A stretch of 10,029 nucleotides of DNA from Larix sibirica. Lineage: Eukaryota; Streptophyta; Pinopsida; Pinales; Pinaceae. A program made the position numbers and the translations under genes. Position 1 is the first letter of the stretch, and each line of letters opens with the position of its first letter. Location: the NCBI GenBank assembly GCA_004151065.3, contig NWUY0300034232.1, positions 1,247 through 11,275 of the forward strand, read 5' to 3'. The notes under the pieces were generated by a model, which did no database searches, was not told the origin of the DNA, and saw only the letters and a list, made by a program, of their open reading frames with translations. Shown here one piece after another: positions 1-6,925 of the stretch.

Positions 1-18
1 ACCCCAGTTGTATCCTTA

Positions 19-225
19 CCAGATTCTTGTGGAGCTAGCATTGTATCCTCCATAAAAATTTAAAGGTGGAGAAGACACAACAACTTCCTCTGATACACTC
101 TCACCCCTTGTCATTATTTTGTCAGTTGGTTCTTATGTAATAGTTACATAGTCATCCATTGTTGGACCAAAGGTCACAACAGAAGGGGTTTCCTTCTCAC
201 GATGAGTCATGCCCGCCCGCTTCCA
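19..225 (-). pseudogene. Unidentified decayed coding-like stretch
   Basis: Read on the minus strand, about 200 bases carry protein-like sequence that I cannot assign to any family. From an ATG at 210-208 the frame begins MTHREKETPSVV and continues through acidic and Thr/Ser-rich residues. It is interrupted by a TAA at 135-133 (plausibly an old CAA) and another at 18-16. Upstream, around 225-260, a different frame gives another protein-like run (starting NATPDPQEIG), so a frameshift near 210-220 is likely. G+C is higher than in the A+T-rich DNA farther right. It could be a remnant of a host exon or of a transposon protein. It runs to the left edge, so more may lie outside. That it is coding-derived is an inference from composition and a mostly open frame, with no motif to support it. 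Confidence 0.25.
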
Positions 226-714
226 CCTCAGTGCTCACACCTATTTCTTGTGGATCAGGTGTGGCGTTCTCTATCTAGGTTTTAGGGAAGTAACTGACAT
301 GGTTGTGGATAATGATCCACACAGAATTAGGGTTACTTGCTATGGCGTTTCACTTATGAGATAGTGATCTGGCGAGATGATGTGTTCATGACTCGAGTGG
401 AGGAGCTCTTGTACATTAATGATGCCTTCTCCCAAAAACATTGTTTTGTATGATGGAGGTAGATGCTTAAGGGTTAATCTATTGAAAAGATACTCGTTGA
501 ATGTCCTGACTTTTACAGATCCGTGACATGGATTAATTTCATCTTTTAGACAAGTTTTTTTTCATCTCTGTAGTTAACAGATCCCTGGTTAAGGTTTCTG
601 TGCTTAACAACTCTGTGGATAAGATGGTTCTACGCTTCTGGAAATGATATTATTTGGAAGCTTCGAATCCATATTTCCTAACTCACATATCTCAAACTAT
701 GTTTCATGAAGCAG
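226..714. other. No gene recognised; includes a short perfect hairpin
   Basis: This stretch lies just upstream of the first recognisable epoxide hydrolase exon. I looked on the plus strand for the missing N-terminal exon of that enzyme (HGFP oxyanion motif, Trp-rich stretch, GYG-S-D loop) and did not find it. The bases just before 714 serve as the acceptor side of an intron ending in GCAG. A perfect hairpin with 7-bp arms and a 4-base loop is at 304-310 and 315-321 (TGTGGAT / ATCCACA). Its role is unknown and it may be chance. Confidence 0.4.
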
Positions 715-874
715 GTGTTTGTTGCGGGGAAGGATTTTGGAGTATCCATTGCATATTATTGTGATCTCTGTCATCCAGATCGAGTGAAAGGAATTGTAAC
801 AATGGGTATACCTTACCTGAAACCTGGTGAACGGGGACTTAGCTCCTAAAGACCTCTATCTTAGACATTGGCAG
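715..874 (+). pseudogene. Epoxide hydrolase exon with nucleophile Asp
   Basis: The exon follows a GCAG acceptor and ends at CAG before a GTACTT donor. It encodes beta strand-nucleophile elbow-helix: VFVAGKDFG, then a helix rich in Tyr and Cys, HPDRV, and a GIPYLKPG turn typical of the plant family. From 845 on, a different frame (PKDLYLRHWQ) matches the family up to the conserved intron position after Gln. An extra base near 840-844, probably with a small deletion since this loop is shorter than usual, explains the switch. The frame up to 843 would hit TAA at 847-849. Confidence 0.85.
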
Positions 875-1009
875 GTACTTTTTCTCCCCTCTCTCTGCCT
901 CAAATATTCATTAGCATTCGTATCAGAGTCTTGTTTCTTCTTTTAATATTGAGAGCAGCCCTTACTGTATAGAATTTTCTTATTGTCTCCTTTGAATTCG
1001 TCATTGTAG

Positions 1010-1257
1010 GAGCCCGGAAGAGGCTTAGCAGATCTTGGGCGTTTTGATGTAAAAACAGTGGTAAGGAATATATATACGCTCTTCTCCAAAAGTGAATTGC
1101 CCGTGGCAGAAGATGGTAAGGAGGTAATGGATCTGTATGATCCTTCTATACCATTGCCACCTTGGTTCACTGAGGATGACCTTCAGATGTACTCAAGTCT
1201 GTATGAGAAATCTGGGTTTGTGTTTCCTATTCAAGTCCCATACCTTTGCAGCATAAG
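1010..1257 (+). pseudogene. Epoxide hydrolase cap-domain exon, intact frame
   Basis: The exon is open throughout: 82 codons plus two bases. The acceptor is TGTAG and the donor is GTAAAC. It begins EPGRGLADLGRFD, then a VVRNIYTLFS helix and the stretch DLYDPSIPLPPWFTEDDL, and ends with YEKSGF and VPYLCSIR. These are hallmark segments of the lid domain of plant epoxide hydrolases, which shapes the substrate pocket and supplies the tyrosines that hold the epoxide oxygen. Of the three exons it is the only one without damage. An in-frame ATG at 1058 is internal and is not a gene start. Confidence 0.85.
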
Positions 1258-1364
1258 GTAAACCCTAATTTTTGTTTTGTTGGCTTTCTTTGCATTCTAA
1301 ATCACCAGAAAGTACTTGCGGATATGCAAAATTAAGATCTTCGGTTTGGACCTGTAATTTACAG

Positions 1365-1610
1365 GGATCCGGGGAGATTGGCACATTTCAGGGACAGCGC
1401 TATTCAAGCTCCTTGCCTTCTGATCATGGGTACTAGGGATTTTTTCTGAAATTTCCGGGAGTGGAGTATTATATCAATAGTGAGATGCTCAAGTCTAACG
1501 TGCCCAATCTAGAGATCAAATTATTTCCAGGGGGGTGCCATTTTGTTCAGGAACAGTTTCCAGAGGAAGTGAATAAGCTTCTCCTTGGTTTTCTAAATCA
1601 GCACCTATGA
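1365..1610 (+). pseudogene. Epoxide hydrolase last exon with Asp and His, one-base deletion
   Basis: After an ACAG acceptor the exon completes the split codon with a G and reads DPGRLAHFRD, then APCLLIMGTRD, the strand carrying the third catalytic acid. The T run at 1440-1445 has six T where the conserved reading needs seven, so the direct frame stops at 1447-1449. From CTG at 1446 the shifted frame is open to TGA at 1608-1610. It gives KFPGVEYY, VPNLEIK, GGCHFVQEQ and a Leu-rich last helix ending NQHL, as expected for the family C-terminus. A single homopolymer slip is the whole defect in this exon. Confidence 0.85.
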
Positions 1611-1801
1611 GGGATACAAATCAAAGGACAGAATGCAAGGCAGAATATTGGTATTATGAAACTGGTCAAACTATTTTCAGTTTCCAGAGGAAGTGAATAA
1701 GCTTCTCCTTGGTTTTCTAAATCAACACCTATGAGGGATACAAATCGAAGGACAGAATGCAAGGCAGAATATTGGTATTATGAAACCGGTCAAACTATTT
1801 T
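1554..1801 (+). repeat. 124-bp tandem duplication over the gene's stop codon
   Basis: Copy 1 is 1554-1677 and copy 2 is 1678-1801, head to tail with no spacer. By direct comparison the copies differ at three positions: 1601/1725, 1623/1747 and 1663/1787, all transitions, and there are no indels. The unit contains the last 19 codons of the epoxide hydrolase, its TGA, and 67 bases of 3' flank. Copy 2 therefore repeats the C-terminus and stop as a non-coding tail. Low divergence suggests a fairly recent duplication. Confidence 0.97.
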
Positions 1802-1875
1802 GACCTAATCATATTAGGTGCTTTTTACCAGTAGACCAGGCTTAGTCATATTTCTGTTTTATGATCTCATATGGC

Positions 1876-1997
1876 TTGATTTTAGTGCTGAAGAATTTGG
1901 GGAGTCTGTTTAGTATTTGTTATGAGAAGTGGTTGATTTTAGTGCTGTGTGATGAAGAATTTGGGGTTGTTTGTTGAGTATTTGTTATGAGAAGTGG
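1876..1997 (+). repeat. Imperfect 57/65-bp tandem repeat
   Basis: Two units, 1876-1932 and 1933-1997, share TTGATTTTAGTGCTG, GAAGAATTTGGGG and TAGTATTTGTTATGAGAAG (GAGTATTTG... in unit 2). The second unit carries an 8-base net insertion around TGTGATG. It lies 74 bases past the 124-bp duplication, so two separate tandem events have hit the 3' flank of the gene. Confidence 0.9.
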
Positions 1998-2170
1998 TAC
2001 CTGTCTTGGACTTTTTTGGATTAGGTATTAGTTATATGATGTTTAGTTAAATTGTATTTTTTCTTTTGGATTGGTTAAATTATTATTTTTTATTATTTTA
2101 ATTATATATTCGAATGGATGTAAGTTAAATGATTAATTATTTGTATTTATTTTTAGGTGATTTTCTAATC

Positions 2171-2357
2171 AAAATTTAGTTGAAATTGTTGAAATTACAG
2201 TTTTAGGTTGTTAGAATTGCATAATAGAAGTGCTCCGAAGATAATCGTAGAAGCAGAAACTGATCAAAATTATAATTTCAATAATGAAAATTATAATTTT
2301 AGTAAAATGAATTTATTTTTTACAATCAAAATTACAATTTCAACATTAGTTTATTCC
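2171..2357. repeat. A+T-rich foldback (MITE-like) repeat
   Basis: Outer arms are inverted relative to each other: 2188-2206 (GTTGAAATTACAGTTTTAG) and 2327-2344 (CAAAATTACAATTTCAAC), with weaker pairing extending outward. An inner imperfect palindrome is at 2266-2279 and 2286-2300 (AAAATTATAATTTC, then GAAAATTATAATTTT) with a 6-base loop. The core 2231-2262 is more G+C-rich. This layout resembles a small foldback element, but I could not define clean ends or a target-site duplication. In DNA this A+T-rich, part of the pairing may be chance. Confidence 0.4.
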
Positions 2358-3092
2358 ATATTAAATATATAATAAATAAATTCAACTCGTTCAAATATCC
2401 TTATTATAATCAATCAAAATAATTAAAAAAAATAGATAAACAAATTTAAATTATAACATATTTAAACTACTTCTACTTCTATGTTTTCTTGATAGTTAAA
2501 AAATTGTGTATAAAATTTTTGTTTGAAATTTATGAAAATACTAGGTTGAAAAAATCAATCAATATATATGTACAATTTTAATTTAAAAAAATAAACAAAA
2601 TCAATTATATAAAAGGGTTTGTCTACGTAGAAAACATATATATAAAATACGTCATATCTTGTTTGGTCCAATCATAATTTCCAAGTGAATTTCATTTGTT
2701 TTCAATGAGACTTTCCTATTTCATGTGTTGCTCGTGTAATTTGAACGGTTTTTCTCCACCATTAGATGTATAGCTGAGATTCTTATAAATAAAGAAGATT
2801 GCAGGCCATAATTAAATATTTTGTTTAAAGACTATGGAAAGTAATTTTGATTTTAAAATGTAAACATTTTAAAATAACTTTACATTAAAGTTGGAAGAAG
2901 TTAATTTCATGAACTATTTGTAAGTTTTATATAGATTTATAATAATGTTTATGTGATTATTTTGTTTATTTTTTATTCAAATTATATTAAAAGTTTATAA
3001 TTGGTGAAATTTATTATTATAGTATTTATAGTGATTCCTAAAATAGTCTTTGCCATAAAAAATTCATTGTTATTAAATTTATTGTTAAAATT
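2358..3092. other. A+T-rich intergenic DNA, no gene seen
   Basis: This is long A+T-rich sequence with many stops in every frame. No protein motif, RNA gene or clear repeat was recognised. A TATAAATAAAG-like string occurs at about 2784, but no coding sequence follows it, so I do not call it a promoter. Confidence 0.6.
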
Positions 3093-4136
3093 TTGTGGGT
3101 TGTGATAATAAGAGAGCACTCACCACCACTAATCCATGGCAATAATGATTTCGGATTGTCTTTTATGTTGTCACAAAAAATTAAATTGGTGATAGGCAAC
3201 CATCATTATGGAAGCTTCAATGTGTTGAGAATCCTTGTGAAAAAATTGAGGCTCGTTACCACCAAAATCCTATGGCAACAGTTCGACATCGTTTCCATCT
3301 ATATGCGTGTCTATACATTGTCCTTCGAGCAGACGATGACATGCATCTCCCGTAGCCAAAAGAAACAAAAGGAAATGGTTATTGGAAGTGGCCATTGATA
3401 CATTGCTTTGAGGAGATCCAACAACACATGTTGAAGTTCTCCAAAGAAAAGATAGTAGTGATCTAAACATGCTACGATTTGGACCTTTTCCGATCACATG
3501 TTTCCAATTATTTGTGTTCAAAATCCAGTCAAAAATTCAAAAGAGTTGTTTGAATTTCATATATTAACTATTGAGATTGCGCAATTGGGGTGCAATAGGG
3601 ATATTTGAGGATGTTGAATCCATTTATGCATTCAAAAACGCAATTTCAATATGAAAAATTGCAATTTGATCAAATATTGTATAGTCGAATTCTGATGATG
3701 GTAGTTGAAAAAGGTCCAAATCGTATCATGTTTAGACTACTCCGGAAAGGTATAGCAATGAGCATTTCCACTATTGCCACCGAAAGTTCAGTGTAGTGAA
3801 ACAATAGCCTACAACAATGAGGGGTGACCATAACCAATGGAAGCCTAGGGTAGTGAAAAAATATTACAGTGATGGGTGAAAACCATTGTATATGATATTG
3901 TGGGAGACAATCAATAATTGTTGCCTTAATGGTTTCTCATTCTATTTAAAGATGATGGAAAATGCACATCACCAACCCTGCTATCAAAGGTGACAGTTGT
4001 TCTCTATCGCCTTAGCTTTATATTTGAATGCTAAAATAGTAGTTACTTGAGCCAACCCACCACCTAGATTTCATAATATAGTTATGAAGGCAATGACCAA
4101 TAACCATCACCCAAACTTTGAATAGAAATTTCAAAG
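3093..4136. other. Less A+T-rich stretch of unknown origin, no supported gene
   Basis: The base mix shifts here toward CACC, ATGG and CCAT words, unlike the flanks. Open frames of 101 codons (plus strand, from 3093), 83 codons (minus, 3521-3270) and 63 codons (plus, from 3605) overlap one another and show no domain or motif, so none is annotated as a gene. The stretch contains the inverted repeat at 3454-3741 and a weak 57-base periodicity near 3793-3890. A short palindrome, CTTTGAA / TTCAAAG, lies at 4116-4136. The whole could be a decayed transposon, but no terminal repeats were found. Confidence 0.4.
3454..3741. repeat. Inverted repeat with arms of about 37 bases
   Basis: Arm 1 at 3454-3491, read in reverse complement, matches arm 2 at 3706-3741. 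Both contain AAAAGGTCCAAATCGTA followed by CATGTTTAGA and ACTACT, with one substitution (G/T), a small difference at the outer end and a 2-base gap. The arms are 214 bases apart. The same peptide-like string, GPNR-MFR, appears in frames on both strands because of this inversion, which does not mean either is coding. I could not extend the match beyond the arms. Confidence 0.8.
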
Positions 4137-4564
4137 CTTTAACAACAATGATATTCACCATCACTAATTATTATCGCAAAATAAATTGCATCAAGATACC
4201 ACTCTTGAATAGTTCACTTCCATAACTCTAAATACACATATATTAGTTTTTAATTTCAAATTGTATAACAATATAACAATATAAATATATATTTTTAGTT
4301 CAAAAAAATTGGTATATGTATCTAGTGAAACTATTTTAACTGGGGACCTTGGCACCTTGATGAATATTTGTAATATCCAAAAATACAAAAAAGTATTTAT
4401 TTTAATTAACTTTAATTTGCAAATTCATATTCTACATAGATCTCTTAGATGATACTTGATGTCAACTAAAACTATTGTATATGTATGTTCTATAACTTCA
4501 ATATCTTCATTAATCCAAGTATGATTACTATCCATTAAACATTTGCATCATGAGTAGTACAATT
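4137..4564. other. Intergenic DNA, no gene seen
   Basis: A+T-rich DNA with only short open frames and no recognisable motif. A 65-codon minus-strand frame (4388-4191) is rich in Ile and Tyr, as expected by chance from this base mix. Confidence 0.55.
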
Positions 4565-4768
4565 GGAAACTATTAATATTTAACTTAAGACATCCCAATT
4601 AGTAGCATGGAAACTATTAATATTTAACTTGAAACATCCCAATTTACAATGTCACATCAATAAATCTTTGCTTATGAAATTTTTGTGATGGAAACTATTA
4701 ATATTTAACCGGAAACATCCAAATTTACAATGTCACATCAATAAAGCTTTGCTTATGATATTTTTGTC
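4565..4768 (+). repeat. Three-unit tandem repeat, 44 + 81 + 79 bp
   Basis: Each unit starts GGAAACTATTAATATTTAAC. Unit 1 (4565-4608) is short and keeps only the start, ending in CATCCCAATT plus eight bases. Units 2 (4609-4689) and 3 (4690-4768) are full, sharing ACAATGTCACATCAATAAA and CTTTGCTTATG, and differ at about half a dozen positions. The repeat ends 91 bases before the SINE. No function is visible. Confidence 0.93.
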
Positions 4769-4843
4769 TTTTGAATCCTTCATTAAAGCATAAATTGTCT
4801 TTGTAGGATGCATTTTTTTACTCTAAGTTAATGGGTCATTTTG

Positions 4844-4859
4844 TATCAAGGCCCATCTT
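4844..4859 (+). repeat. Target-site duplication, SINE 3' side (plus-strand left)
   Basis: TATCAAGGCCCATCTT here matches TATTAAGGCCCATCTT at 5014-5029, differing at one base. The last 12 bases are identical. Confidence 0.9.
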
Positions 4860-5013
4860 TTTTTGTAATTGTAAGATTATCACAGGGGACCCACCCAAAA
4901 GGGGCCTCACCCCACTGGCCTGGATTATGAGGCATGATCCCGGCGGACGCAAGTGAGTCGAACCCGCGACCTCATGAAAGAGGGGGGACCACCCACGCTA
5001 CCCGTTGGGGCTA
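4860..5013 (-). mobile_element. tRNA-derived SINE
   Basis: Read on the minus strand, the element begins near AGCCCCAACGGGTAGCG. It carries a pol III A box (TAGCGTGGGTGG, 5000-4989) and, 24 bases on, a B box (GGTTCGACTC, 4964-4955). A tRNA-unrelated body follows, ending TTACAATTAC and a short A-run (T run on the plus strand to 4864). It is G+C-rich against an A+T-rich background. Direct repeats of 16 bases with one mismatch flank it (4844-4859 and 5014-5029), the signature of LINE-assisted target-primed insertion. Length, about 154 bp, fits plant SINEs. The A box departs from consensus at one position. I did not assign a named family; a plant Au-type relative is possible but unverified. It codes for no protein. 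Confidence 0.88.
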
Positions 5014-5029
5014 TATTAAGGCCCATCTT
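5014..5029 (+). repeat. Target-site duplication, SINE 5' side (plus-strand right)
   Basis: This is the partner of 4844-4859. The pair fixes the SINE orientation, because the A-run lies next to the left copy. Confidence 0.9.
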
Positions 5030-5393
5030 ATCATAACAAGACTTCACCACTCTTAATACCCGTTATTTTAGCAAAAAATAAGCCATAACCAACATTGCAT
5101 ATTCATGAAACACATACAACATATCAATGATTGTAAAATTTAAATGGACATCTTTTTCTCCACTATTCATATCCTCATTGGGTATGGGACGAGATTGAGC
5201 ATCAACTTAATTTGAAGTGCATGTGAGATAGGGATATTATGGTTGAACTTAAGTTTTTTTTTAGTTTTTCACTCATCGAGATCTCAAAAAATTTAGGTCA
5301 ATTCCATACTTGGGAAATTGGGGTATATAGTTGGCTCTGAATACCTATATTTTTTAGGAGAAATAGTCCCCTTCTTTCAAAGTTTCCTTTCAA
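5030..5393. other. Intergenic DNA, no gene seen
   Basis: No motif or repeat recognised. The right end may include upstream parts of the decayed retroelement that starts to be readable after 5394, but I could not see any reverse transcriptase motif such as YxDD. Confidence 0.5.
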
Positions 5394-6011
5394 GTGCTTG
5401 ATTTGCTAAGGCATTACAAACATGTCCATGTTTTTATATATAATCGCTCCATTGCTAAGTTGGTTGTGAGCAAGTATATAGCATGCAGTTTCTTCGACGA
5501 GGCATGCCAAAGGCTCAAGAATCATTGCAATATTAATTACGGTATCTCTCTAATGCGCACTATTATATTGGTAAGGCATGCTTGGGATCAGTGACAAATA
5601 ACTGTGGGTGAGTTTTATGCTCTATTTTATTTGCTAAAATTTGCAAAGGAGGAGGATCTAGTGCATATTTAGGCGTTTGGTGATCATTCCATGACCATTC
5701 AATGGATGAATGGAGAAATTCAGATCCACAATACTGGGATTCATCATCTAGCAGTGCACCTGAGGGAGATCAATGGCTCATTTCGGTGGGTTAGTTATAC
5801 TCATATGTTTTGGAAGTTGAATACTTTTGCAGACTCTCTTTCAAAACAAGATTTTCTTTTTTGGAACCTAGTTTTATATATGTTAAAGAGTATAAGGAAT
5901 GTTTCCAGGTCGCTACAAGGAATTATTATTGTTAGCTCTAGTTTGATATGTTGTTTGATTTCTTGGTTGTATGGGATCAACATTTTGAGTCATTATGATA
6001 TTGAACTTTAG
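5394..6011 (+). pseudogene. Decayed RNase H domain of a plant retroelement
   Basis: The fold is an RNase H-like domain (RVT_3 type), found in plants at the C-terminus of LINE and related retroelement polyproteins, where it degrades RNA in RNA-DNA hybrids. All four acidic active-site positions are readable: Asp in SFFDEACQ (5496-5498), Glu in GEFYALFYLLKF (5610-5612), Asp in FGDHSM (5682-5684) and Asp in NTFADSLSK (5832-5834). The first to second spacing is 38 codons, as in E. coli RNase HI. The reading frame is broken: it shifts between about 5550 and 5565, shifts back within GGG at 5606-5608, and has TAG at 5670-5672. The final stretch after 5691 stays open to TAG at 6009-6011. The FRWVSYTHMFWKLNTFADSL run matches the usual late part of such domains. 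No reverse transcriptase part is present in the window. It is clearly non-functional as it stands. Confidence 0.72.
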
Positions 6012-6893
6012 AGGAGGACTATAATGAATAAAAATAGTTATTGTAGATCTCAAACTTTTTTTTTATATAAATATTGTACTTAGACACCTATAAATTGTTT
6101 TTTATTTTTTTCTTAAATAAAAAATATTTTTTTTCGTAAAAAGAAATATTTAATTATCATGTAAACTCATGCCCAATATACCATAAGCTAATTTCTTGAG
6201 ATCACTTACCATTCCACCTTAAATTTCAATTAATTTAGATATTCCATGCATCTTATTTGCACAACAACCCTACACCCATTCTATTTAATAGATGGAATAT
6301 AAAAAAGGAAAAAAAATAATATATACACACATAAATAGAAATGTTACATCATATATAAATAAAATTACAATAATAATATAATAATATAAAAGATCATTTA
6401 AGTGTAATTCAATGCCCTTTTTTCATACCTAATTAACTGAAAAGCTATTTGTATGTAACTAGCATGTTTCATATCCTTGAATTATACTTGACAAATCAAG
6501 TGCTCTCCTTATATGTATTCAAATGTTTATATTGCTATACCACATTTATGGCAAGGGCATTCTGCAGTCTTCTTATTCTTCCGATGCTACTTAGCATGTT
6601 GTATAAGTTGTTCAGCCCCACTTATATATTCTTTTCGTGTCTTAAATAACTCATTTTAAAGTCACAAAAAATTAAGTAACCAAAGTTATGGCTAAATTTG
6701 TTTGTGTATATCATAAAATTGGATAATAAAATTTAAAAGTGTATCCATTTTTCAAAGCCATCCAATTTATTTTTTTCATTTGAAAATGTAACTTGATCTT
6801 CTTTAAAAGTGACTATGATTTAAAGCTAATAGAATCACACCTAAATCAATATGGGCCAAACATGCATGTCACAATATTTCATAATTTCCAAGC
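6012..6893. other. A+T-rich intergenic DNA, no gene seen
   Basis: Very A+T-rich with many homopolymer runs. A 66-codon plus frame (6449-6649) is hydrophobic but has no motif and no start context or neighbours to support it. No repeat with clear ends was found. Confidence 0.55.
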
Positions 6894-6925
6894 ATCAAAA
6901 TGAGTGTCGATGAATAAGAAGAAAG
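6894..6925 (+). repeat. Left part of a 107-bp tandem unit, interrupted by insertion
   Basis: These 32 bases (ATCAAAATGAGTGTCGATGA and on to AAGAAGAAAG) are identical to 8443-8474. They are the first part of a repeat unit whose remainder is at 8368-8442, on the far side of the inserted element. Confidence 0.93.
6916..6925 (+). repeat. Target-site duplication, left copy
   Basis: AAGAAGAAAG, identical to 8358-8367. It touches the A-tail side of the 6926-8357 insert. Confidence 0.85.

Larger units (their letters stand above)
715..1610 (+). pseudogene. Soluble epoxide hydrolase-like gene, truncated and frameshifted
   Basis: Enzymes of this family are cytosolic alpha/beta-hydrolases that open epoxides, including fatty-acid epoxides of cutin and stress-lipid metabolism, to vicinal diols. 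Three exons join in consistent phase: 715-874, 1010-1257 and 1365-1610, about 218 codons. The plant family is usually about 310-320 residues, so roughly the first 100 are missing. Catalytic positions known from the family can all be read. The nucleophile Asp is in GKDFG (733-735). One cap Tyr is in DLYLRHWQ, just before the first donor. The second is probably in VPYLCSIR. The acid Asp is in LIMGTRD (1438-1440), and the His is in GCHFVQEQ. Breaks: the frame shifts near 840-845, so the direct frame stops at TAA 847-849. One T is missing from the T run at 1440-1445, which creates TGA 1447-1449. Either break could in principle be an assembly error, but together with the missing exon they point to a pseudogene. 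Family assignment is strong; loss of function is an inference. Confidence 0.88.

Noticed and set aside
943-1170. 75-codon minus-strand open frame
   Set aside because: It lies antisense over the intact epoxide hydrolase cap-domain exon, has no motif, and is a shadow frame.
3093-3796. Three overlapping open frames of 63-101 codons on both strands
   Set aside because: No domain, no splice signals tied to them, and the shared GPNR-MFR string comes from the inverted repeat rather than from homologous proteins.
3793-3890. Possible 57-base tandem repeat (GTAGTGAA... twice)
   Set aside because: Similarity beyond the first eight bases is weak and gapped, so it is not secure enough to list as a repeat.
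4955-5000. A functional tRNA gene on the minus strand
   Set aside because: A and B boxes are present, but no full cloverleaf can be formed, and the A-run plus target-site duplication show a SINE.
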